Shown piece after piece: positions 11,557 through 23,500 of a stretch of DNA of 64,000 nucleotides. The DNA lies in the NCBI GenBank assembly GCA_029582155.1, contig CM055899.1:51680520-51744519 (forward strand). Reading direction: 5' to 3'. The position numbers and the translations under genes were made by a program. Source of the DNA: Panopea generosa. Lineage: Eukaryota > Mollusca > Bivalvia > Adapedonta > Hiatellidae. Within the stretch, counting starts at the first letter, position 1; the number at the start of each line of letters is the position of its first letter. Below the pieces are notes generated by a model. The model was not told the origin of the DNA, searched no databases, and saw nothing but the letters and a program-made list of their open reading frames with translations.

Positions 11557-14500
11557 ACACACATACCTCCCCCCAAACCCTTATTTAGCATCTATAAAGT
11601 TTATCTCAGTTTAAGCTGAATATTGTTTGTTCATGCATATCTTGAACAATAATTATAACCCGCCATCCACAAAAACAAACTCACCAAAATTAGACACAAA
11701 GTAAAATCTCACATGTGTGGACCCCCTACCCCACATTCTGCCATACCCCAGTGCTTGAAGTCGATCCTGTGGAGAACCCTATACATTACAATTAGTGGTT
11801 AGGGTGTTGGCCTCTCATGCCATATGCTATAGGTTCAATCTCACGCTAAACTGATGGTTTCTCAAAAATAACTCCAAATACTAGTTGTATCTTTTTTTAT
11901 GGAAAGTAACAAATTAAAGGTCACAATATAAACTCCAAGGAACAATGGCACCATCTCAAGATCACTGACCTCTCACTGCTAAGGTCATAGGTTCAACTCA
12001 TTCCTAAAGTTTCATGTTAGAAAGTTTGCCAGTTACTTGCGGAAAAACGGTGGTTCTACCTAGATCAATTCTAAGGTCTTCCTCCACCAGTAAAACTGGA
12101 TATATGTGCCATAATTTATATAACCTAAAATGTGTTGAAAATGGCTTTAAACAACATTAAAAAATGGCATTAAGCAACATTAAAAAAACAACAACAAAAA
12201 ATCTCAGTAAACAGTATTCATACTGTGCATTAAAGTTTCTAGACAGACTTCATATAACTGTTCATGCAATCAGTGATTCCAGAGCCAGACCTTATGTACA
12301 TAATGTGCTACATGTTGTATATTTTACTGTTTGAGGTGATGCCACAGATTGCGGTACCCTGCTCTGGGAGATGGGAAGCAGAAACCATGTTTATATTTTA
12401 AAAGGTATGATAAATTTCTTAATTTTTCTTTAAATTATTTTTCTTTAAATTTTATAGTCATGTTTATATGATATCTTGTGACAGACATGTGATATGATAC
12501 CCCACCCACCCACCTTTTTACATTACTGACGTGGCAAATGGAAAGATGAGCTTTTATACTAATTTCAACACGGTACAGGTTCTATACAAGGGGGGATCAG
12601 AAAGTTCATAGACTTTTGCCATACCTTTTTTTTCCCATTGTGTTGTAATAAATCTCAGGGAGCCTATCCTGCTATATATTTTCAGTAATTTTGCCAAAAA
12701 ATTCTAATTTTTCATCATTAGTTTATATTCTATAGTAACTACGGAAATGTCGATTTACATAGTTAGGCAGTTTTTGCTTTTTTTCTACTTCTACTATTCA
12801 AACAAGCGTAGCATTGCCAAAACTGGTTTTATTTTTAAATAAAAAATAACAATGTGTGCTATATCATATGCTTGTTTACATCCTTTAAAAAAATGGTACC
12901 AATTATGCGCATCTCAAAATGACGTCAATATTATGATGTTACGGTATGCAATTTTGTTTGAAACAAAATGACGTCGAGGCACTTGAAAATGGATTAACAT
13001 GCGGCATACCGCAGTTCCATAAAATTCTGCTCCATATTAGGTAATACACCTGCTAAAACAGAGAAACAAAAGTATCTACAGTGAATCTAATGTTTCAAGT
13101 GTTTAAATGTCACAAAAATTAATGTTTTTGAGATGGCAGAGAATTGGTCATTAAAAAAGAGAAATGGGAAATCGTTTTAAAGACATATTGGAATTATAGC
13201 ATGATTTACAGAATGAATTTGTGTCCAGTACACCACCAGATTTCGTAAATATGTTCATTCAATAGTGTAAATGGTGGCAAAACGTATAGATCACTGAGGA
13301 GAGTATTTTGAGAAGGAGCGACTCAGTAAATTTGATACAAAAGCATCTGTTTGAAATATTGACGTCGGTTTTTGTTGAATACAACATCATCATTTTGCCC
13401 TGACATAACTTATTGCTATGCTTTGAATAGTGCCTTATTTTTTTAAAAGTTGATGTATCATGCTAAAATTTTCATTATGCATTGTATAGTTAATATAAAT
13501 AAGTTATGGAAAAGTCTACAAACTCTCTGCTCCCCCCTCGTACATGATTTATATGGCATCCAGTTTTACATCTGGAGGAACACCTCATAATGAATCTGAA
13601 TAGAACCTCTGGAGTGCGTGGCCCAGTGGTAGAGCACTGAACCCATGATTGGAGGTTCGATCCTCGATCAGGGCTATGTGTGGTTTGCTTGAGCAAACAT
13701 TTTCGCATACGCTTAGTACTTGTTGTAAGCAGGAAATCTTTGTGTGATTTGCCTAAGTTGTAAGAACTTGTTACACAATCAAAGTAAAATAAATAAGTTT
13801 GAACTAAGTACCTGGAAAAAATGTGATAGAAATATTTTTTTAACCCAGTTAGGCTTGAACCCACAATCTCAGCAGTCAGATATAAATATTCACACTTATG
13901 ACTTCCAATGAGCCTATTCAGAATGTTGGCATTAGTTTTTCTCATGAACACATTTCCACGAACCTTTGTTTTTAGCTTTGGGACTAAATTTGGATAAAAA
14001 TCAACCTTGTTCAAGATCTGTGATTGGTTACAATGTAAAAAACATCGTAACTATAAACTTTTTTTTGACGTCATGAAGCAATGGGTAGTAAACAAAAGGT
14101 GTAATATTTGCCGTTGAGTTCATCTTCACCTTAATGATATATAACACATGCTTTACTTGTATATTTCAGCTAGATAAAACAGGACAATGTGATGTCAGTT
14201 GAATGCATTAAAGCAACACATCCACGTTTGAACTTTTAAAAAAAAAAATTTAATTGAGTTATGAGCACATATCCCATACAAACATATGATCAATTAGCTG
14301 TATATGATCATATAAACACAATCCGGAACAAAATGATGCCCAAGTTATAATGCGTGACTAACACTTTATAAAACAAGCGTGTAACTCACTCGAGTCAAAA
14401 AAAATTGTCAAAATGACTTTCAAGGCAGGTAAAGTACACTACACACTAAAACGTGAGGTTTTTGAATACGACTCGCATAATTCAATTTGAAGCCAAGTTG

Positions 14501-17500
14501 GAATCCTCGGTAATTTAAAAATAATTTATAAAGCGTTTGTCACGCTTTATAATTTGGACATCTTTTTTTTATAATTCTAAAGCATTCTGGATAGTGTTTG
14601 TTAGCACATATACAGCTCACTGACCATATATTTATGTATGGGAAATGTGCTCAACAACTCACAAGAAATGAAGTTTTTTAAACTTCATGAGATATGAACT
14701 TTTATGTAACTATCAAAGTTTATGTGAAGCCATTAGGGGTCCACTTACTTTTACTTTGGATGTATTACATGTAAGTTAATATCTCATGAATATTCAACAA
14801 ACAACATTCATTACATATATATAAATAATCTTGAGACAGTGTATTCTTTTTATGTAATTGAGGGCTTACAGAATGATCAGTAAGCCAAACCACTCTTTCT
14901 TGTGATCCTGGAAGGTTAACCAGTACTTGAGTGCACCCCATCTCTGCAAGTAACTGATAACTTTCCCACTTTAATTAGCATTGAGAGAAGAATAACAATG
15001 AAATGCAATGTTGTATATCAATCATCAAAGACTCTGTGGCCTGGCATAGATTCAAACTCACAGTGCTTAAATTGCTAGTCAGGCGAGATACCAAGTGAGC
15101 TAGCCAGATCAAGCTCTACTAGGAGAGTTGAAGACTACTTCTGCAGTGTACCAGTTTGGTAATGATATAAATCTTTCAAATGTTTCTATAATTTGATGAA
15201 AATTACTGTTTCTTTCATGATATTGTTGAATAAGTTTATTTGTTTTATTTTTCCAGGTGGTTACGAAGAGTTTTCTGCACTCTATCCATTCCTGAGAACA
15301 CAAAAAATCATTTTTATGCCAAAGGTAAATCTTTATTATTTGTAAATATGTATTGATAAGTCAAAAATCGTGTCAATGTATGCACAATATTTATGTAAAT
15401 GATATATATACAGTCATACCTCTGATAAGCAGCCAGTCAAGGGAAGGAGCAAAAGACATTTTAAGGCAAGTTGTTGCTTAATACATGGTTATTGCTCTGA
15501 AAGCATAGAAATGGGAAATAGCAAATGTGGCAGCTTAAGGCAAGTGGCTGCTCAATAGAGGTGACCGCTTGCACAAGTTTGACTGTACATTGTAAAATTA
15601 TTATGAAGATGGATAAAACTTGAATGTCTTTAGCCTCACATTGACTGGAATGTTTATATCGGATGTGATGGGGTTGGGAGGCTCCGTGTCTTCTAAGGTT
15701 CTATATAAAGATCCATTACCGGATTCCACGGATTCTCTCCTTAAAAAAAAACAGTACCAAAATGATGTCGTCATAGACTGGTTGTTATGTTATCATTAAT
15801 AATTAAGTAGATCAAAATTTTACAAAATATATTTCCTCATAATGGCTTGTTGACTTAGTACATAATGGAAGAACAGAGGGAGGGGGTTTATATGGAGGAA
15901 TACAGTATACTGTTTACATTTTTATTGGTGGAGGAACACCTCAGAATAAATCTGAGTAAAACCTCCATCTTTCTGCAATTAGCTGGCAAACTTATTCACA
16001 TGAGATTTGTGGACAGGTGAGAGGTAATGGTCATTACTTGTAGATGAGTGGGTGTCAGACCACTCAAACACTGAGGCTCCTCTGTAATAATGAATAGTAA
16101 GGTTGTTTCCTATATACTAAACTGTCGTTTAAGCATGTGAACAGATTTAGACTGAGTCTCTATAATTTGATCCTCAAAGCTTGGCCAAAATACAAACACA
16201 GTCTAAATGTTCAAGTGGAGCTTAGTGTAGTAGATGTTGGTCTATGTGTAGTAGAAGTTGGCTGCTCAAGCCAGAGGTTTTTGGTTCGATCCCCAGGTTG
16301 AAAAAAACAACACTGTTAAAATACTGTACAGTCAGCTGGCACTAACCAGAGCATGAGACCCATGTTTGACCTATACCATAACGTCCTCTGTTTCAGAAAG
16401 TGTGTGTTTATATATCATATGTTTACCTCCCCCCTCCCCGCCAAAAAAAAAAAGAAAAAAAAAAAGATGATTGAACCAGTTATAAGTGTTGCTTTTAAAG
16501 ACACATTAGGTCGAGCTGGCGATCAAACCTGCAACCTCTTGCGTGAATGACAAACAATCTATCCTCTGCACTACTATAAAATAACTCTAAAATTGTCTAA
16601 AAATGGTGTACATTGTTTGGCTATCAGACATAAATTTTTGGTTTATAAGCAAGCCATTTTGCATTATAATAGAACAGTCAAAAATGAATGTGATTCATGT
16701 GACTTTTTTTTTAAATTAACTATGTTCGAATTTTGGTGTAATCTCATAACATTAATTTTTAATTCAAGGAAATGGATGAAATAAAATCCTACCCAACAGA
16801 GATTATCCCTGGCTTCCTGTATCTAGGCAACTGGCGTCAAGGCAACGCACCCTACATACAGAAGGACTTGAAGGTCAAGGCTCATATCAACTGCTGTGTT
16901 GAGGCAGAAACATTGTAAGTGACCTTGACCCATGTATGAGATCAGCTGACTTGATTCATTGTAATGATGAAACTGAAACTCAAAATTTCTTACCACTTCC
17001 TACAGACTTACAATCAGAAATATTGTTTTCAAATATTTCTGTTAAAGTTCTTTAGTTTACTTGATATTTGTGTCACTAAATGGTTTTGTCAAAGTAACTG
17101 CATCAATTTTCTTGATAAATTGATTGCATCTAGCCCTAGTTTCACTAAACATCTCAACTTGAGGTTTCCTCAAACCAATTTTTTAAATGCTATAATTTCA
17201 TTTACATTGAACATTAAACATGTTATCCTTTACCACTTGTGTATTTCAAATATTTTCATCAGAATATTGAATAACGTTATAAAAAGTATGCGACAATTAT
17301 GAATTGATTTTACAAACCCAACATGTTCTTTCTATCTAATTCAAGTCCAAATTTTAAGAAAATTGCTTAGATACTTTTTGAGAAAATACATAAATTGTCT
17401 GGTACATAACATGTCAGGTGGTGGGTTCGCTGGTCCATTAAGTATTATTAAAATACTTGGTACATAACATGTCAGGTGGTAGGTTCGCTGGTCCATTAAG

Positions 17501-20500
17501 TATTATTAAAATACTTGGTACATAACCTGTCAGGTGGTGGGTTCGCTGGTCCATTAAGTATTATTAAAATACTTGGTACATAACATGTCAGGTGGTGGGT
17601 TCGCTGGTCCGTTAAGTATTATTAAAATACTTGGTACATAACATGTCAGGTGGTGGGTTCGCTGGTCCGTTAAGTATTATTAAAATACTTGGTACATAAC
17701 ATGTCAGGTGGTGGGTTCGCTGGTCCGTTAAGTATTATTAAAATACTTGGTACATAACATGTCAGGTGGTGGGTTCGCTGGTTCGTTAAGTATTATTAAA
17801 ATACTTGGTACATAACATGTCAGGTGGTGGGTTCGCTGGTCCATTAAGTATTATTAAAATACTTGGTACATAATATGACAGGTGGAGGGTTAGCTGTTCC
17901 GTTCAGTAAACATAAATGTCAGGTACATTCCATGTCAGGTGGCATGTTAGCTGTTCCATTCAGTATACATAAATGTCAGGTACATAAAATGTCAGGTGGC
18001 TGGTTTACTGGTCTGTTCAGTATACATAAATGTCAGTTACATAACATGCCAGGTGGCTGGTTAGCTGTTCCGTTCAGTATACATAAAATTTATCTTTGGT
18101 ACAAAACATGTCAGGTGGGGGGTTAACTGTTCCATTCAGTATACATAAATGTCAGATACATAACATGTCAGGTGGTGGGTTAGCTGTTCTGTTCAGTATA
18201 CATAAATGTCAGGTACATAATATGACAGGTGGTGGGTTAGCTGTTCTGTTCAGTAAACATAAATGTCAGGTACATTCCATGTCAGGTGGCAGGTTAGCTG
18301 TTCCATTCAGTATACATAAATGTCAGGTACATAAAATGTCAGGTGACTGGTTAGCTGTTCCGTTCAGTATACATAAATGTCAGGTACATAACATGTCAGG
18401 TGGCGGGTTAGCTGTTCCGTTCAGTATACATAAATGTCAGGTACATAACATGTCAGTTGGCGGGTTAGCTGTTCCGTTCAGTATACATAAAATTTATCTT
18501 AGGTACATAACATGTCAGGTGGGGGGTAACTGTTCCATTCAGTATACATAAATGTCAGATACATAACATGTCAGGTGGTAGTTAGTTGTTCTGTTCAATA
18601 TACATAAATGTCAGGTACATAACATGTCAGGTGGTGGGTAAGCTGTTCTGTTCAATATACACAAATGTCAGAGGTACATAACATGTCAGGTGGTGGGTTA
18701 GCTGTTCTGTTCAGTATACATAAATGTCAGGTACATAACATGTCTGGTGGCGGGTTAGCTGTTCTGTTAAGTATACATAAATGTCAGGTACATAACATGT
18801 CAGGTGGCGGGTTAGCTGTTCTGTTAAGTATTACATATACATAAATGTCAGGTACATAACATGTAAGATGGTGGGTTAGCTGTTCTGTTCAGTATACATA
18901 AATGTCAGATACATACCATGTAAGGTGGTGGGTTAGCTGTTCTGTTAAGTATACATAAATGTCAGGTACATACCATGTAAGGTGGTGGGTAAGCTGTTCT
19001 GTTAAGTATACATAAATGTCAGGTACATAACATGTCAGGTGGTGGGGTAGCTGTTCTGTTCAGTATACATAAATGTCAGGTACATAACATGTCAGGTGGC
19101 GGGTTAGCTGTTCTGTTAAGTATACATAAATGACAGGTACATAACATGTCAGGTGGCGGGTTAGCTGTTCTGTTCAGTATACATAAATGTCAGGTACATA
19201 ACATGTAAGGTGGTGGGTTAGCTGTTCTGTTCAGTATACATTAATGTCAGGTACATAACATGTAAGGTGGTGGGTTAGCTGTTATGTTCAATATACATAA
19301 ATATCAGGTACATAACATGTCAGGTGGTGGGTGAGCTGTTCTGTTCAGTATACATAAATGTCAGGTACATAACATGTCAGGTGGTGGGTGAGCTGTTCTA
19401 TTCAGTATACATAAATGTCAGGTACATAACATGTCAGGTGGTGGGTTAGCTGTTCTGTTCAGTAGACATAAATGTCAGGTACATAACATGTAAGGTGGTG
19501 GATTAGCTGTTCTGTTCAGTATACATAAATGTCAGGTACATACCATGTAAGGTGGTGGGTTAGCTGTTCTGTTCAGTATACATAAATGTCAGGTACATAA
19601 CATGTCAGGTGGTGGGTTAGCTGTTCTGTTCAGTATACATAAATGTCAGGTACATAACATGTAAGGTGGTGGGTTAGCTGTTCTGTTCAGTATACATAAA
19701 TGTCAGGTACATAACATGTCAGGTGGTGGGTTAGCTGTTTTGTTCAGTATACATAAATGTCAGGTACATAACATGTCAGGTGGTGGGTTAGCTGTTCTGT
19801 TCAGTATACATAAATGTCAGGTACATAACAGGTCAGGTGGTGGGTTAGCTGTTCTGTTAAGTATACATAAATGTCAGGTACATAACATGTCAGGTGGCAG
19901 GTTAGCTGTTCTGTTCAGTATTATATATACATAAATGTCAGGTTCATACCATGTCAGGTGGCGGGTTAGCTGTTCTGTTCAGTATACATAAATGTCAGGT
20001 ACATAACATGTCAGGTGGTGGGTTAGCTGTTCTGTTAAGTATACATAAATGTCAGATACATACCATGTCAGGTGGCGGGTTAGCTGTTCTGTTCAGTATA
20101 CATAAATGTCAGGTACATACCATGTAAGGTGGTGGGTTAGCTGTTCTGTTCAGTATACATAAATGTCAGGTACATAGCATGTCAGGTGGTGGGTTAGCTG
20201 TTCTGTTCAGTATACATAAATGCCAGGTACATAACATGTCAGGTGGTGGGTGAGCTGTTCTGTTCAGTATACATAAATGCCAGGTACATAACATGTCAGG
20301 TGGTGGGTTAGCTGTTCTGTTCAGTATACAGAAATGCCAGGTACATAACATGTCAGGTGGCGGGTGAGCTGTTCTGTTCAGTATACATAAATGCCAGGTA
20401 CATAACATGTCAGGTGGCGGGTTAGCTGTTCTGTTCAGTATACATACATGTCAGGTACATAACATGTCAGGTGGCGGGTTAGCTGTTCTGTTAAGTATAC

Positions 20501-23500
20501 ATAAATGTCAGGTACATAACATGTCAGGTGGGGGGGTTAGCTGTTCTGTTCAGTATACATAAATGTCAGGTACATAACATGTCAGGTGGTGGTCAGCTGT
20601 TCTGTTAATTATTATATATATACATAAATGTCAGATACATAACATGTCAGGTGGTGGGTTAGCTGTTCTGTTCAGTATACATAAATGTCAGGTACATAAC
20701 ATGTCAGGTGGCGGGTTAGATGTTCTGTTAAGTATACATAAATGTCAGGTACATAACATGTCAGGTGGGGGGGTTAGCTGTTCTGTTCAGTATACATAAA
20801 TGCCAGGTACATAACATGTCAGGTGGTGGGTTAGCTGTTCTGTTCAGTATACATAAATGTCAGGTACATAACATGTCAGGTGGCGGGTTAGATGTTCTGT
20901 TAAGTATACATAAATGTCAGGTACATAACATGTCAGGTGGCGGGTTAGATGTTCTGTTAAGTATACATAAATGTCAGGTACATAACATGTCAGGTGGGGG
21001 GGTTAGCTGTTCTGTTCAGTATACATAAATGTCAGGTACATAACATGTCAGGTGGTGGTCAGCTGTTCTGTTAATTATTATATATATACATAAATGTCAG
21101 ATACATAACATGTCAGGTGGTGGGTTAGCTGTTCTGTTCAGTATACATAAATGTCAGGTACATAACATGTCAGGTGGCAGGTTAGCTGTTCTGTTAATTA
21201 TTATATATAAACATAAATGTCAGATACATAACATGTCAGGTGGTGGGTTAGCTGTTCTGTTCAGTATACATAAATGTCAGGTACATACCATGTCAGGTGG
21301 CAGGTTAGCTGTTCTGTTCAGTATACATAAATGTCAGGTACATAACATGTCAGGTGGTGGGTAAGCTGTTCCATTCAATATACATAAATGTCAGGTACAT
21401 AACAGGTCAGGTGGCAGGTGAGCTGGTCTGTTCAGTTTATGTCCCATCATGTTATCCATGTGGTCATTTAATGTGTAATTAATGAGTTTAAAGAAACCAT
21501 TTAGAGAAACTGAGATTTGTGAGTTTAGGAAAATTTAGCTTGAGATGTTAAGTGAAACCAGCCCCTGAATCTCAAAAGTTTAAAGTCCTCCGTGGCTGAG
21601 TAGACTTTATGTGAGAAGGTTTGCCAGTTACTAGGTGAATGGCGGTGTTCTTGTAAGATTCATTCTCCACCATTAAATCTGGATGACATATAAAACCTTT
21701 ATTCTCTTGGAAATGGTGTAAAACCCACAGATTTCTTTTACAGAATTAATTTTTTATTTCAGTATGCCCTCATAAATGAAGTGTGAAAGTGGGTATATAA
21801 AGGTAGCTGTCAATCGGGGGTTTCAAGTGGTTGACTTGAAACTTTGCATATATGATCGACTTCAAATGCATATGTGTGTGACTCAAATATTTTTTTTGTT
21901 GACATTCTTCCATGCAGAGTTATAACCCTTGCACTTAGTAAAATTGCAGTGTTTCCCACAATGCAATTCTGGTGGAGCGAACTAACTCCACAGTTTTCAG
22001 GCAACTGATTTGAAAATTTGCATACATGATCAACATTGTGTGCAGATGTACATGAGCTGGCTTAACTCCATGCAGAGTTATGCATAGTTTTCCTTGCACA
22101 AAGTTAAAATGCTGTATTTACCATATTGCAATTTTGTGGAGTGAATTACTTCCACAGTTTTTAAGAGATTGACTGCTTCTATTTGAACCATGTTTTATTA
22201 GCAACTTTCGGATTCTACGTTAATCAGCGTTTTATTTATTTTTTCCAGTTACACAGAAGCAACTTCAAATCTGTTGCACATCCAGTGTGATGATACCAAT
22301 GATGCAGACATCTACAGCAAGATGGAAATCGCCTGTAAATTTATAGGTTCGTTGTATGATAACTGATTAATATTTTTAGTTGACCAACATTTTAATTTTA
22401 CGGAAATCATAACAACGTATTGAATGGGTATTTAAGACAGTGAGTGGATTCCAGGTCTGTGGTTTAGTGAGTGTGATTAAATCTGTTTCTCAGTAACTTT
22501 GATCAGAATGGAATGAAAAGATATATTTAAGTGAAACGCACAGGTTTTATAACTATCTCACAATTTTGAAAAGAGTTATGCACACCTATGCTCCATGCAG
22601 TCCAACGTGTTACCAGCTGGCAAATTTAAATGAGTATGTGATAGTTTTTTTTGTTGTTATAATAATTATATCTATATTTATAATTTCTTGGTGAAAGTTT
22701 TTCTTATCTTGAAAACAGGTCACATGTTCTATACAGGTATTTATGTTACAGATAACTATAAACTTAGTAACATGTTGCACATTTATATTACAGATAACCA
22801 TAAAGACAAAAACAATGTTGTACTGGTGTTTTCAAACTTGGGTATCAGTCGAAGTGTTTCCATAGTGATCGCATACATGATGAGACATAAAAACTGTAGT
22901 CTAAAGGTAGGAAATATTGGCATGTCAGTGGCCATTGTGATCAGAGGGACATACGGCAGTTTTTATGAATGTTTATTTGTTAAGTTTATAATAATTTATT
23001 TTAGTTTGATTGCGAATCAAGCTCAAAGTATATAAGAACTACTCTCAAGTCTGCTTCCTGGGTCAAACCAGTACTGAGTGTTGTTTTTGTAGAGGTCGAG
23101 GGTCGAGCTGAGGATCACACCCACAACCTGTGTTGTGAGAGGCCAATACTTTACTCACTTCACTACAGCCAACAGCCAAAGCGATTTTCATTAACATAAT
23201 CACTCTTACTGTAAATTATATATTTAATTTTTTTTTGTTATGGGATTCAATGCCATTTTTAACACTTGACAGCTGATATGAAATATTTAGTTTTATTTAT
23301 TGAAATAATATGAAGTTAAAATACCACGGAACATATTTTTTTAAGTTCATTTTATTTTGGAAAGAGGCATTCTGGTAAATGATTGAATGGTATCCTAGTA
23401 ACCACTTTTGGGGTTACTATGACAACAAGGGTTAAATGTATTTTAATCTTACCAAGCTTCTGTTTCATCAACATTTTCTTAAGTTTTACTTACATACTTT

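Noticed and set aside
13610-13690. Functional tRNA genes (A- and B-box-like sequence here and in other SINE heads)
   Set aside because: The heads continue into SINE bodies and cannot form a full, matched acceptor stem. They are SINE promoters, not tRNA genes.
13490-14014. 174-residue minus-strand frame, the longest in the window
   Set aside because: It runs through the mariner-like terminal repeat, SINE fragments and unique intron, with no domain resemblance.
17863-21364. Frames with a 19-residue repeat (MSGGGLAVLFSIHKCQVHN) on either strand
   Set aside because: Same reason: translation of the 57-bp satellite. Not a secreted repeat protein; no flanking exon or splice structure supports it.
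3540-21436. CRISPR-like arrays
   Set aside because: The repeats are contiguous without unique spacers, in an animal intron.
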